Of a DNA stretch of 64,000 nt, positions 1 to 16,000 are shown piece after piece. Both the position numbers and the translations under genes were made by a program. This DNA is from Schistosoma mansoni (Eukaryota; Platyhelminthes; Trematoda; Strigeidida; Schistosomatidae), in the NCBI RefSeq assembly GCF_000237925.1, contig NC_031497.1, positions 21,310,325 to 21,374,324 on the forward strand. The letters are read 5' to 3'. How positions within the stretch are numbered: position 1 is the first letter of the stretch; every line of letters starts with the position of its first letter. The notes beneath the pieces were generated by a model, which saw only the letters and a list, made by a program, of their open reading frames with translations, was not told the DNA's origin and did not search any database.

Positions 1-226
1 AGCTCATGAACGTCTACGTGAAATTATAGGAGATGAACGTCATAATCGTATACTAGCTCGTTTACATTTATCACGTTCTGATCCTATAATTCTTGTTCGT
101 CAATCTGCTATCCATATATGGAAAATTGTTGTACCTAATACTCCAAGAACTTTACGTGAAATTATGCCTGTACTTGTTCGTTTATTATTGGATACTTTAG
201 GATCATCTTCTCGTGAACATCAACAA
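1..226 (+). CDS. GCN1: GCN1 exon 1 of window (partial)
   Basis: Reading frame starts at base 2 and runs 75 codons to donor GTAAGT at 227. It encodes HEAT-repeat sequence with VRQSAIHIWKIVV and NTPRTLREIMP, the best conserved GCN1 stretch in the window. The exon continues or is preceded by others left of the window. Confidence 0.93.
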
Positions 227-3200
227 GTAAGTTAGTTATTATTGAATGTGTTCATTTAATTAGATATTTACTTTTTACAATTTCTGGTTGAAACTATGAA
301 ATGCATTGAAGTCATCAGAATTCATTTCATCTTCTTGTTAATGGTGTTTCCTTTTTTATTTTGATGATAGTGGGAAATTGTTTTATCTTGCCAAAAAAGG
401 ATTTCAATAAGGTTTTGTTACTTAAGCTGAATTTTTCAGTTGATTCACAGTGAAAGCACAGTCCCATTTCTTTGAAATTGTATAAATATAAAACTGAAAG
501 AAAAAGCGATATGATACACTTACTTCACGTATTGCCTTCCATAATCGAATTAAACATCCATTTCACCAACATACCTTATTCACTTTATTAGTCATCACTA
601 ATTTAATTCACAGTAACCATCATGGTGGCAGGGTTACTGTGATGGATTTGAAGTTTGGTTTCCTGCTAATCTCGTTGAATTGGTCATTATAAAAACTAAT
701 TCTATTGTTACTCTAATTGTGTAGCAGTTTTCATCGCTCATTTCTTGTTTTTCATACTTTGTACTTATTGTTATTGTAATGACAACAATTTAAAATAAGG
801 TCTTCCATAAGAAATTGTTGTTATGTAATTATTTGGTCTGTTGACATTGTTGTTATTCAGTTTTTTTTAAAGTTTAGCCTATTTCTTTCTTAACTGTATA
901 TTTCTATCTTTCCTCCCGCTGGATGTAAGATTGCCGCTCGTGCACTTGGTGACATGGTACGCAAATTGGGTGAAAGAATCCTTCCGGAGATTATCCCACT
1001 ATTAGTAACTGGTTTAGACTCTCCAGATGCTGACCAACGACGTGGTGTCTGTACTGGATTAATTGAAATTATTCGCAGTTGTCAGTCTGATCTGGTAAGT
1101 TATATCACGCTTTTATCGCCCTTAATTTTTTCCTTCTTATGCGCGATGTGTGTTTTTATGTTTTCTTTGTAAATTTGGTAAATACGATAAAGTCTTACAA
1201 TTGAGTGATCATTGGGTTGTGACTGATATCATGTATTTCTAGTGTGTTATTATTGATTAAATCCCACCAACTAAGTTTCACTGTGACTCAATCAAACGTG
1301 CTCTATTCTAGGATGTCAGATGGTTGGAGCTAGTCTTCAGGAAACTGTAGACCTAGATTTTGCACCAGTTGACACATGTCAGCATGACTTGCTCTCAATC
1401 TAAAGGGGACTGATTTTCTCCTCGGAATTCAAAATTGCGCAACCTAGCTTCGTAGTATTAGACGTTATCATTGGTCTCTTTGGGCTGCAACTGACCCGTA
1501 GAACTAAGATATTCATAGTTGATTTACTACTGACTAGTAACTAACTAGTCATGTTTATCTATTCCTTTAGTGCCGATAGAGTTCTACCGATTCAGTTTTT
1601 CTGAAAATAACTAAATTTTCATTAGAAATGAAATGTTTTGCTGCTTAAGTCAATCAACTCTTGGGTCTTAGGTTCCGATCTTACTTCAGGTACTTTGTTT
1701 TTTTGACTGCTGCTTATTATCTTTATCCACATACAGTAAAAATATGACGCAAAATATAAGTCAGCAAAGTAATATGAACTCATAAACTGGGTTAACTTTG
1801 CTGCCATTGTATATATAACGATAGGTATTATTTTGCATTTTTGCTGTTATATAACAAAGTATTTTGTTATAAAGTACAAGAAACATTCTTAAATGTTATG
1901 AAAAGTAAGTATTTGAATTTAGTACACTTGATTTTTGTGTTTTGCTTGAGACATATGTTACCTCTGCTCAACCACCGTCTACCTCGATAGGTGATGTTTT
2001 CTAGTGTAGGAATAAGCTGAAAGAAAGCTGGTGGTGGCCATACCAAAACATGGCATCAGTCCATAAAGTCACTAACAAATGGACTAACCCATGTTAATAA
2101 GCGTAGACTAGCTGGTTGGGGTCCACGTGATTATCGTAACTAATTGTCAAAGACTTTGAGTGACATGATCCCAAATCATTTGAAATGAATCACGTACATT
2201 TTTTCTTTATTTACCCCCGAATTCCTAGATTCTGGTTTCCTTGTATATTTTTTCTAATTCCACTAGTTTATATTTTCTTTTCGAATCCTATCTTCGTTAC
2301 TTGATATTTCGTATTACGAGTAATATTGTTACTACCTCTACTATTCTGGGATTTGGCCTGACAACTTCACCTCTCTGTGCCAATGGGGTAAGGTAACTTG
2401 AATGGATATACATATAAACCGACTGACTAGTAGACCTTTGGTTTGTATAGTTTCCTTTTGTTCCACTACAATATCGTTATACATATACATTCCTGTACAT
2501 GTTATTTGACAAGAAAAACTTTCTCACGATTTGTTTCCTTTTTTAAACTTATATATAGTAAACCTTTCTTAATAAATATTGTTAAACGTTTCCATTTAGC
2601 TATCAAATTATGCTGACAGTTTATTAGATCCTATTCGACGTACTTTATGCGACCCACTTGTTGAGGTACGTCGTAACGGTGGCAAGACATTTGAATTATT
2701 ATATGCTGCTATTGGTATACGCTCACTTGATGGTATTCTACCAGATCTACTCGCTCAATTAGATGATCCAGAAACTAGCCAATATGCGTTAGATGGTATA
2801 AAACAATTACTAGCTGTTAAAGGCAAAGCTGTTATGCCATATTTAGTCCCTAAAGTAAGTTAATTCTTATTGTCTTTATAGGTGTTTATTCTTAAAATCT
2901 CATATCCATAAATTTTTTTTAAACAATTCATCTAAATAAGGATAAACCTTTGTTGTTCTTGTTGTTAATTTTCCTCTCTATTGTCTATATTATTAGCTAA
3001 CTCATCCAGTGGTCAATGTGAAAGCATTTGCTTATCTTGCATCAGTAGCTGGAGAAGCTCTTACAAAACAACTTGGTCGAATTTTACCTGCACTTCTACA
3101 AACTGTATCATTGATGTCTGAGTCTGATAATTATAATCAGAACAATAAAAATAAGGATAATGAAGAGGAAACAGAAAATGAGGTGCGTCGCTTTTATTTG

Positions 3201-6200
3201 TTCATATACGAGTAAATATATATTCTGGGTTATTATTTCATTCACTCCTATACATAAATATATACAATATCAGGTTGATGATGTTTATTTATTTACTTAT
3301 TTAGACACATAAATATCGATGCAAGGGGGCACCAGATTTTTATGCGTCACACAAAACAATGAAAATGGGAAGAGAAAGGGGTGAGGTATATATATATATA
3401 TAAAGTAATGGTGAGGGAAACTGAAATGTACAACCAGAAGAACTCTTTCAGTTAAGGGGGTCTAACCACTCTTTATTTAGAAAGTAAAAGAAGATTACAG
3501 CAGGATCGCCATCGGCTTCTATTCTGAGTCATATCTGATAACGTCTCTAGCCACTGTGTAGCACCATCTCTCGGACCCCAACCAGGGAGTCGTGAAGAAC
3601 CAACAGAAGCTAGTCCTTTGCAGCTTTCTTTCATGTCACGACACCATGTCATACACTGACCACCTCTCCACTTTTTCCAACTAGTCCCAGCTTCGGCAAA
3701 TGATGTATAATAATATATACTAGAGTCTGAATATAATTATGAAATACGTATTCAATGACATTATCTAGTGAAATTGAAAATAGGCAACGGTAAGTCTATA
3801 AAATTTACAACAACAAAAAATACTCATCAGTGAACTACAAAATAGATTCATGATGTAGTCACATAACCAAAATGTACAGATAAACTTGCTATAGACTGTG
3901 CAATATCGTCTTCTTAATATTACCTGAAATCTTTAGTAAACAAATGAGAGAAGATGAATACAAAATTACATTGTCTAGAATTAAATAGAGTTGACCATCT
4001 ACGATTGAAAGGGTTTAAGTCTAGATAATAAATATTCCCAACCACCGTTTTATGTAATGTATTAACTTTGAAATAATCTAAAATTTCTGTCGTTATTATT
4101 ATTTTATGTTATTTGTAATGTAGGATTTAGAACATTGCGCTGCTGTCCTTGTATGTATTTATGAAGCCACAGGAATCCGTCAAATTTTGAATGAATTATT
4201 ATCTGGTTTGTCGACCACTGTAACAATTGATGAAACCACGAATACTACCACTACACAAAACAAACTTGTTCCCGGCTCTAGTGCATATCGACTTGCCTGT
4301 TTACGGTTACTACGTGCCTATCTTGAGGCTAGTTTTCAAGAGCATTCTGATGTTGAAACGTCAATTGTGAAATCAAATGTAAACAATAAATCTTCCGATG
4401 AAGATGAAACTGATGAATCTGACGTTGATGATGACGATCTCGAAGATGAAGGGGAGTCTGATGATGACTCGTTTAATTCAGATGAAGATTATAGTGACAA
4501 CGATGATATGGACACAGATGATGACGACAGTTATGATGATGACGATGATGATGAAATGGAGGAAAATCCTGATGCTAAAGAAGTTATAAGTCGAGTGTTG
4601 AATGAATCATATCCACTTGCTCTTCGTAATATTTGTCGTCTTTTAGCTTCTACTGACAAAACTACTTTATTGGAAGCATGGAAATGTTTAGAAGCACTTT
4701 TCAAAGTTAGTTTTTTTTGTTGTTATTATTGTCCTGAATTTATTGTTACAAGAAGAAACGGCTTCCGTAAAAGTTCTTGATAGTTGGTCTTATTTCTGCG
4801 TCATTGTCACAGAACATTATTTCTGATTCCTTTTTAAATAAGATTTTTCGCAGCCAAATTTATGGAAATTCAACTCAGTAGCTAATTTACATGCAGATAA
4901 CAAGAAACAGTTATAATGTACCTTCTCAGACATCTCTTAACTCATTCTACACTTCCTTGCTTATGTATTTGTGGTCTACTTGTTTTTTGAGTTTTATTTT
5001 AACTACTAATCAGTAGTTTAAGTGTATCTACGACACTTTCTCTTCTTATAATTATTATTCGTTAACTTTTATAGCGTTGGAACCCTGAAACAATTACTTC
5101 CCAAATTGGTGATCTCCGTCAAGGTATTCGTGGTGCTATATCGGAAATGAACAAGTTAACATCTGCTAATAAAAATGATAGTCAAAAATATTTGCCTGGG
5201 TTTTCAGATCCTACTTTACCACTAGTTAGTTTAGTTAAATTATATGCTGAGTGTACACTCCGTGGGCGTCCCACCATTAAAGAACCTTCAGCACAAGGAT
5301 TGTCAGAATGTATAATTCATGCGAATGGAACAGCACTTCAAGGTTGTGTTATTAAAGTCATTGGTCCTCTCATTCGTTTACTGGGTGAGCGTCAGACGAA
5401 TGTGGTTCGTGTTGCTGTATTGCAGTCTCTTACTTCGCTTGTTAATAAGGTGAGTTAGTTTCCTAAACAACCGTCTTTATCTTTTCTCTTCGTGATTTAT
5501 CTAGATTATATTCATAAGACATATTTTATCCTTTTTGATCACTATATCAAAATATTGTAATTGGTTAATGATCTTTCGATTGGAATTTTCCTTTTACTAA
5601 ATTATGAACTGACGAGTCAACCTGGTTTTATTTATTTTAGTGCCCACAATCTGTTCGTCCATTTGTTACACAACTTCAGTCGACCTTCTTAAAATGTCTT
5701 GGGGACGCACATAAACAGACGAGAATACTTGGTGGTGAAGGGTTATCATCAATTGTTCCTATTACACCTAAACTTGATCCTTTGTTAATCGATCTGGCTA
5801 GAGTGTCATCTCAAACTGTTGTATCACGTTTTCATGATTACTTGGAAGATACATCAAGTGAGGTGGAAGATATGCTACCTAAATCAGGTGTTTCCGCAAC
5901 TGCACATACACTGGCTGGTGTAGCAGCTTTTCCGTAAGTCGTTGTAGAATGGTATCAAATACTTGCTTTATTAAGATAGACACTGTTGTCTCCGATTTTT
6001 ACATATATATTAGTAAAATTCCTTATTTGACCTCATCTATTTTTCTCACCACATTTCTAATGTTTGTTTTTCCATTTCAGTTTTATTTATTTATCCTTTT
6101 TTACTTTTCATTATGTTCATTTTCTCTTCTACTGTACTATAGTGAAATATGGGAACTTGAAGCGGTAGAGATTTTACGTGAAAGACTACTGACTAAACGA

Positions 6201-9200
6201 TATACATATGTGTACATAACCTAATCTACAATCTTAGGATTGATCGTTAAATTCATGAATAGGAACGATCTTTTCTATCAAATTCTTCATCATAAAACGA
6301 TGTTATCCTGTTTTTAAATAACCAGAGAATAACAAATCTCATACCCAGATAGTTCTCAGTGCTAAATAAGTACATTGTTCAGTGAAATCAACTTATTAGT
6401 CTGAGGCCACACAACAGTGTGTACTGACATCCTTTGAAACCTTCAGATTTCTTGGTAGGTCACTGAGTCAGTATCCAGTTATTCATATTTTTGAACTTTA
6501 ATCAACTTACCATAGACCTTAAATCCGATTCCACATTATTAATGACTAGCTGCCCCACTCCCATCATTGATGCTATGGGTCAGAGCTGTCACTAAAAAAA
6601 ATTAAATAAACCAATCTTGAATTCAGTTGTTAGCTTGTAATCAATTATTATAGTTATTTTCTTCAGCTTCACAAAGAAATATAAAAACCTGAACACCATT
6701 GAATTTCAATTCATTGATCAAAATGAATTATCGTTACACTCAGACGTTAAAGCTCTATGTCCGACTCTGTGAAATAAGGCTTAGCAGCTGGGTTTGTGTC
6801 CTTTGGTTTATAATGCTCCTACAAATTACCCCAGTTCCTGACAAGAATTACCCTACATGTGTATCAGTTTTTTTGTTTACATTTTACGCTAAATTTCTCA
6901 CGGTGTCCTTTTTTATTCTATTTTTTTCTTTAACTTGTCTTACCTTCTTACTTTGTTCACCGGTCTCCTGTTAATTTTTTTTATCAATTCACTTTTTTTC
7001 ATTTTTTTTTTATTGTCCACCGGCACTCAGCACACACGCATTTGTTAAAATATATACAAACTTTCTATGTATTACCTAGTAATGTGTCATTATGACTTAT
7101 TAGTAGAAGTAGTAGTAGTACATTCAACTATAAAACTACAACATTGTCTAATCATTAAGAATGCATGAAATGTGAAAAGAAAAAAGAAGTACATATTGTC
7201 TAGTTAGTCTTTTTTCAATCTGAAAAAAAATATCCGTTTTTTATGTTTTGGTCTGCTTTTGTTTTTCATACAATGTTGTTCGATTTAGAAATTTAATCAT
7301 AAAAACTACTCCAATGTAAGATCCATAATTTCAAGTTCATGTATTACATAATATTACAGAACAAAATAAGCAGATATTTACTCATGTTACATAAACCTGT
7401 CTGGTGAGCGGCCTAGGCTCCTCGACGAGGGATAACAGACATAATTAAGTAAGTAAGTAAGTACATAAACCTGTATCAAAAAGTCAAAGGAACTTAAAGT
7501 TCCAAAAACATATTCAGCAATTCCAGGATTCTTTGTAATTGATCTTAAAAGCAGTTTCACTGCTTTTTTAATCTATACGCTCTCAGCATTCTACAAATTC
7601 CATCGATGATGGTATCTAATCTTAATACAACTTAAACTAATGGTCAGCGATTTTATAAAATAAAGCAACATCGTATTATGACAGTTCTTGGTGTTCTTCT
7701 AAACATAAACTTGTTTCTGACTGTGTCACACTTTTTTCGTTTCAATTGAATTCACCCTCTGCTAAGATAATATTATATGCAGGTTTATAAGCTTAGTTAT
7801 TTTGGCATATATTTTTTTAGAAACTATATTTATATCGTTCTGTTGTCTTGTTTTTCATTTCATCAATATTTACTAGTGATACTAGTTTGCAGGCGTTACG
7901 TTTATGTCTAGAACATTCCAGAGGTCGTGCTGGACTAACCGCTTTAAGTACTATACTTCATTCATTAATTCCATTAATGCGTTTACCAGAATCTGTTGAC
8001 AATGAAATTAGAACTGAAACAAATCCACATAGAAATGACAATGATTATAATAGTGAAGAAGATGATATTGATGAACAACAAAGTATCTTAGGATCATTTA
8101 ATCAAACTAAACAAGTATTGATCTCTTCAGATCAATTGCGTATTATAGTTTCTTCATGTATAGGATTTATTGTTGTTGCTGCACAATCCACTATTGATAA
8201 CTTTCAACAAAGTGACAATGAAAAAATACAGAAGAAACTGGAACTTATTAATTTATTTGAACGGAAACTATGCCTATCTTCATCCACCAAAAAAGGTATC
8301 TATATATATTTTTTAATTTATTATGTTATTAAACGATAATGATTCTGTCAGTGTATTACAATTGACTATTTAATGTTATTTGTATTATTATATTTTGACC
8401 AAACTAAATTTTACATGATCAAATTGAATATTGCCCTCAAATGCCCTGGTACGGCAGGAAGTGGGGAGAGTCCGCTCTCCCTCTCGAAATTCTCTCACAT
8501 TGCCACGCGTATATAGCCTCTGTCACAGAAGTCCTACTCACTGCCTTTTCGCCACGGGGTGTTGTTTACGAAATTGAGAGGATGGAATGCGAATGTCCGG
8601 CGCTTTAACCGGGTCGGTGGACACGGAAAGTTCACCTAGGGGAGTTGGAAAACCCTGATTCCAAACCAATGGTGCACATGAGCTCCAGTATCCTGAGGGA
8701 ACGAATGGCGTATGAACCAATCGTTGGTCACCGGCTACCATGGGACTTCATCTCCTCACGATGCTCCATTACCTTGTGGATCAGACCTTTAGGTCAAAGG
8801 CTCCGTGTGTGACCTCCTAAGAAAATCACCTGCTTCAGTTTGGGCATCTGGGTAGTATCACGGCCCTCATACAAATCAAATGAGATTTGTGTGGCGCATA
8901 TGTATCTGGTGCCTCCTTGTGCCAATATTTGTGTTTGAATAAAATAAAATTAAAAAATTGAATATTACTGTCAACCTATAAAAATCCAAATTGTTTTTTT
9001 GTTATAATGATAAATATCAATTTCACAACTGATTATTTCAAATCAGTTCTAGTAGTTTACATCCCATTCATTCTTTTAGTTTCAATGGGAATTGTATTTT
9101 CACTATTTCATTCCTTTCCTATTACTACTACTATTATAAATTGCTTCTGTTCTTTCGACTTATTTGCTACTCATCTTATCGTAATGTTTTTGGTATTCTT

Positions 9201-12200
9201 TAAATATCAACTTGAGTTGGCTAACATTTATCCTCAGATTCTACTTTCACTAGATTTCATTGATTATTGGTAGATAGATACAAATTCTATTATGAAATGC
9301 TTTTAGATTAGTTCCATTGATTGTTGTGGTTATTGTAGCTCATAAGAACTGTGTTTAAACTTTGTTTTTAAGTGGGATACGTTATATACAATATGTCGTA
9401 ATTATTGATTTATTAACTGAAAATAGTTTTCATGAGTACGTTTTTAATTCATGGTTTATTTATTTAAACACATAAATATTGGTACAAGGAGGCACCACAT
9501 ACATATGCGCCACACAAATCTCATTTGATTTGTGTGAGGGCTGTGATACTGCCCAGGTGCCCAAACCGAAACAGGTAGCTTTCTTAGGCGGCCACGCCCG
9601 AAGCCTTTGACCTAAAGGTGTGATCCACAAGGTAGTGGAGTATCGTGAGGAGATGCAGTCCCATGGTAGCCGGTGACCAACAATTGGTTTATACGCCATT
9701 TGTTCCTTCAGGATACTGGAGCCCATGTGCATCATTGGTTTGGAATCAGGGTTTTCCAATATTATTTGGAAAAATACAATGTCTAAACTATGCTAGATAA
9801 TTGTTCTAAACTCAACAGTAATGATTAACTTCATTCATTTTTATGTGCTGGGCAAAATTTTGTTTCTTCACAAAGTTTTAGTAATTACAATTATTTATAT
9901 AACAGTTTTAAACCTTACTTCATTTAAGTTGGTTAACATTATTGAGTAGTATGGTTAACCTTCACATAAATCTTGTTCTTCAAAGCTGAATACTTCGTAG
10001 ATAAATCACACTTATTAGATATGTGTACAGGTATCATTACCAAGGTTTGACTTGAGAATTTCAAATAAATTGAGCATTGGGTAGATTGTTATAAATAAAA
10101 ATAATATATTTGTAATATCCCAATGAGTAGAAAAATTAGATTTTCTGATGTTTCGCGACTCAGTGCAAGCCAATTCTTCTGAGAATAAATAAATAATATT
10201 TACTGGAGAAATGGCTTACATCGAGTCACGAAAATGTCGGCCAAACCAAAGCAGGTGGTTTTCTTAGGGGATCATACTGGGAGCCTTTGACCTAAAGATC
10301 TGATCCACAAGGCAGTGAAGCATCGTGAGGAGATGAAGTCCCATGGTAGCCGGTGACCAACGATTGATTCATACGCCATTCGTTCCCTCAGGATACTGGA
10401 GCTCATGTGCACCATTGGTTTGGAATCAGGGTTTTCCAACTCCCCTAGGTGAACTTTCCGTGTCCACCGACCCGGTTAAAGCGCCGGACATTCGCATTCC
10501 ATCCTCTCAATTTCGTAAACAACACCCCGTGGCGAAGAGGCAGTGAGTAGGACTTCTGTGACAGAGGCTATATACGCGTGGCAATGTGAGAGAATTTCGA
10601 GAGGGAGAGCGGACTCCCCCCAAAATATTTATGAATAGATAGGCTTCTTATCGTCTACATTTATTCTATGTAAAACTTGAATTTGATCTATCAAGTCGAA
10701 GATGAAATTGAATCTTTCTTTTCAATTCACACAGTTAGGAGTCTTTTTTGTTTCTTCCTCACTGTTAATACTTCAATTTCATCTAGTTTAATTTCAATGT
10801 GTATGTGTGTAATTACTAACTGAAATTTTCCGTTAACTGTCAGATATGTTTTTCATTATTTTTTTTTAAATTTTCGTTGTTTACTCTAGATGTACCATGG
10901 ACATTTACTCAAAGTCAAGGCATTGCTCTTCTGATCCCACTGAAGCATACACCGAAAATTTTAATCAATTCAGAGAATATACAATCAGGTTTTTGTGAAC
11001 GCCTAGCACAATTTATTAAACAATTATCCATTCACGAAAATGTTAGTCTTATTATTACTATTATTTCAATTTGTAATCATGACTATTGTGCTTACTAAGT
11101 TATTTAACTGTATCAATAGATTCCTATTATGTGTTTGTATGTTCGTGTCATGATGTGCACAGCAGCTTAATCGTCAAACCATTTGTATTTCAAAGAGTAC
11201 GTTGTATGTTCAGTCCCTACTTCATGTATTTCCGTTTGATAATAGCCTTCACCTCAAAGTCAAATTTGTGCTTGCAGGCTGAGTTGTTTGTATTAGTTCA
11301 AAACTAATTAACTATTTCGTCTAAAATTGTCATTCAATACAGTAAATTGTATTATTCTCACCTTCTCTCATATAGAATGTTAAAGCTTATGAAAAAGAGC
11401 TTTATAAAGCTGAATGACATCATTCTGAGGAAGATTTTATCTCTACTACGTTAAATCATTCAATACAAGTTTAAGTCTATGGAACATTTTAAGCGACATC
11501 ATTTCAACTCTTCATCTACGTATTCATTCATCACCTACTTGTTCATAATAATATCCTTTCATTACTACTGAACTTTTTTTCTTCTTTTATATCTTTAAAA
11601 TTTTCGATAACAGTCATATATATATACTGTATAAAGCGCTGAATTTTCAATCCATAAGCGATAGATTCGATTCTTCAGTTTTATGAAGTTGAATATTAGT
11701 AGTAACAGTAGTGTATTTGTAGACATAAAATATTACAGCTCAAAGTTGAATATTGTGCTTGGCAAAGGAAACCTAGTAACTTGACTTAATCCATTTTCTT
11801 TAGACAAGATTAATGTGAATCATTACTATCACATTTAATTATATTTTCTCTTCATAATTGAGTAATATTGAAAATTATGCAAAAGAAATCACACTAACAG
11901 TAGAAGAAGAAGGATCCTATCCATTGACATCGTCTCATAGAATCAGTGGAGCTACTGACATATCATTCTTGGTTTATTTTCTATAAAATCAACCGAGTTG
12001 ATTTAACTTAAGTGAAGGCTAGTTAATTTTTAAGTGTAACATTTATTTGTCAATTAGGCTGCAGAAATATGTAGAAATAATAGCGGCCTGTTTAAACATC
12101 TAGGCTACCTGTTCCTGTCATCTAGATATTTCAACAAGTTATCTAATTTCGTTTGTTTTAATACATCATTATGCTTATTATCGCACAACCTATTCAGGTG

Positions 12201-13025
12201 CGTTTCTGAAAAGTGTAAGACCTTTCTCTGCAAAAGCTACAAAAGACCTAATCAGAGATACCGTGGTTGCTGGCAATATGCAGCGACAAGAATGTACATT
12301 ATCCAGATGTCGATTGACTGGGCTGCTAACTTATAACTGGCGATCACTCAATATTTATCGTCAGGAAGGACGAAGAAGTAAGAAACGGAAACTTGTTGAA
12401 GTACTTTGTGCTGAGAATTCTATATTGTACCAAAAATATAATATTGAATAAAGCTAATAATAACAATAATAATAATAATAGTAAAAGATCGTCGAAGTGA
12501 ACTGCTAACGTTATATTAACTGCAATTATTTGATAGATGAGGGTTATACAACCCCTTATATTGGTAATTTAACTGTTTAACAGCAAGATTTTATATATAC
12601 ATACATATGTGTTTTCCTGGTGTACTTCTTCTACCGAAACTTTATACATGCTAGAATGATAAATGTGATTTGTGTGTATGAGAAATTTTTTGTACTTTAT
12701 TCCGAACTTACTCAAAATAAACAGTGCCATTTTCAATAATCATCTCGCTCCTCTTCCGACCAATTGTTTTGTAATTAGTCTTATTACAGTTAGCTACTGC
12801 AATCATCGTTATAGTAATTCTTATTATTATCGTCACATTGTGATCTTTCACCACTGTTATTATTTGCCTGTTTTTTTCTTCTATGCTATACATGTAGTCC
12901 GCCATTCGTCAAATAGGATACAGATGTATTGGATGCTTTGTCGGTTATCTAACAGAGAATCATGAAGTGAATTATAATCCTAAAATGTTACTGGAGCTAC
13001 TTGGAAAAGTAATTTTTATTTTATT

Positions 13026-13061
<36 letters not shown>

Positions 13062-16000
13062 GTAAAACATACTATGTTTACTGAATTACTTAATAGTAGT
13101 TTATCTGAAACTGATAAATTATTTGAGTCGTTTGATACTCAGAAAAACTATTATGGCATTCGCTGAAGCAAGCTGGATAAAAAATCCCACAAAACCATCC
13201 AGTTGATGTACTATCACGTGGTCCTTACAAGCCTTTAAATAGAGAAAGGAACAAGTCTTGTCAGTTTTTCAATGACTCGGTTTGTTTTGTCGTGATTGTT
13301 CTTTTTTCAAATATTCTGTTGTTCACTTTCAATTTTATTTTTGATCTTTAAATAGGGTTTCGAACATCCTGTAATCGATGTGCGTCTATTGTCTACAGTT
13401 GTATCCAGTCATATTGCATGGCGTGTAAAATTACCAATTCCTTCTTGGTTATGTACATTTGTAATTATACTTCTTAGCGGAATAAAAGATAAAAATAGTG
13501 CAGTACGACTTGGAAGTGAAACAGCTTTAGCCGTACTGTGTCGTTTAAATGCTCCAAAAAATAAAGATCAAAACCTTAATTCTGAATATTTACAAGTTAG
13601 TGAAATCAAATTTTGTATTATTTGTAATGTTTACTATATATGCAGTTGAGTTAGCAGTAGACTTAGGAAACAAAGTGAGGTCTTATCCTGGCATATTTTC
13701 ATAAAGCAAGTATAGGTTAGTTTTCGTTTGAAATCAATTTTATTCGATTATCTCTAGTTGTTCTCAATCCAACCTTTATAGCATTTATGTTGGTGCATGA
13801 AATAATATATCCCTAGACGATTAACGCAGTTGGTGCACCCTTTCCATTTCTAAACAACCATCTAAAAAGATCATTATTCTTACTAAATACTAGATTATCT
13901 GTTAAATACATTTACTCAATTAAGTAAATAATGTTTGTGCATATTTTGGAGTTTTACACTTTAAGAAATGTCATTTTACGCTCCTCTTGCGTAATATTTG
14001 GTAAGTTGAATTACATTTAGTTTGTAAGCAGTCAGTGAAACAACCGGCTTACTTTCAGTTACTCTTAATTTAGTTGTGTTCAGTTAAGACATCTCTGAAA
14101 AGTTGCCTTTCTATACTGAAAATGATATTATTTGTAGACTATGGAATTAAATGGCTCAATCAATCTCACCATCGCAGTTACTAACTCTTGATATGTATAT
14201 GGATGTGGTTTTCAAATTATTCTCTGATTTATTTTCCAAAAAAGCTAACGGTGAATTCGAAAAAATACAAACTTTAACAATTAATAATAAAATAATATGA
14301 TATTCGTTGATCGATCTTGCGGTAATCATAACTGAACGGTTGTTGTCTATGATGGTTAAAAGACTGCATTTTGTCACTCTTCACCAGACAGAACTATATA
14401 ATCTGCTTATTCTAAATCAACCAGCATTAGTGACCTATACTAAGACGAAACGGCCGTCCAATGTTTCCGGTTTTTCTATGGTGATCTACCTTTAATCGAC
14501 TCATGGATTCAACTATTAAAATCGAATAACCTAATAAGAGTAGATGATAAACATCTATCATCCTCTATGGCCAAACACACAGTTGAAATAGGTCATAAGA
14601 TTGATCTTAACTCGGCTTTTGTGGTGTTGTACGAAAGTGTAAAAAGGAGTATACTAAGTTTTCTTGAAGCCTTAGCCATACGAAAATTCAAACCCCTTTT
14701 GTGTATTCAAAAACAATTTGTTCTCACCTTAAACCTACCCTGGTAATATTAGCTTATTTACAGAATGCTTAGATTTCAAATTGTTTTCACATTAGTTTAA
14801 TTATTATTATCATCATTGTCTTCTCTTACCCCCCAATTCCAGTCTAGTTGACCTTTTATTTTTATATATAAATGTATATGTGTGATCAAATTGTTCGAAA
14901 TGTATTGCGCTAATCTATCACATAGTTCTGATAATCTTCATCTTCTTATTACACTATCGAAATCTCCTTATTTTTTCATTGCCGTCGATGTCGTGGTTTT
15001 CCATAAATTTGAGCATCAATCAAACAAAACAAACTAAATTGTTTTGTTTTTTTTTATATTTGAAATTCTAGTCATCTCCAATGAAAAATATTTATCCAAT
15101 ATTATCTTCTTTGAATCATTTCTCTTATAACCATAGACCAAATTAATAACGATAATAATCCATTTTAATAGGGAATTAAAGAAGAGTAAATACGTTTGTT
15201 TGTTTGTCTTCTTTTAATATTGTTAGTTTCTAAAAAAATATATTAAAATGTATTCCTAGTAACAATTTACTCGGATTTTTCTATTTTATCGAATCACCAT
15301 TACGTAATAATAATAATAATAATAATAATAATGTTTTGTTCTATTTTCTTTTTATCTCATATGTTGCGGCATAATACATAACATAAGTAAACAGACATAC
15401 ATGTAAATAAATCTATAACATGTACATGTTCAATGTTTGACCGGTTACATAAAAATTCTTGATTAGTTCTTCCCATTCTCTTACTACTTCTACTACTCAT
15501 AATAATCAGTAATCTTGATTTCCCAATATATACCGCCCACGCACATAATGTCATACTTTAAATTTATGAGACGGTTTTTTCCCGTTACTTAATTAATAAA
15601 TTATTATTATTATTATTATCAATCTAAGTATTACAGCCATACAGTAATATATATATATATGACTGATTAATCAGTGGAAAAGTATTCTTAGAGAAGTAGT
15701 AGTTGAAAATAGCAACAATTAAGATAAATTTAAAGCGAAATAAACACTTGAAATGATGTATTATTATACTTAATTTCAAAGTATATACATTTTTTATAGA
15801 TATGTAACTATGGTGGTTGTGTGAGAACTTTTTGAAAGTTAATTAATTTCATTATGAATTAACAAATATCTTGAGCGAATGGTTATTTCGTAATCATCTT
15901 GGACGTTTTAAGGACTCATTTAGATGGATGCATATTTTACCATTGAGTTATCATTTGATAGTTTACATTTCTAAATCCAATTGATTTGTAATATTGTGTG

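Noticed and set aside
4398-4589. 63-codon Met/Thr-rich open frame
   Set aside because: It is the shifted frame of the GAT/GAC-rich acidic tract of GCN1 exon 5.
10343-10546. 67-codon frame recurring at 8538-8741 and 63638-63823
   Set aside because: It recurs only because SINE-A copies are similar. It is antisense to the element, has no start context and no known domain.
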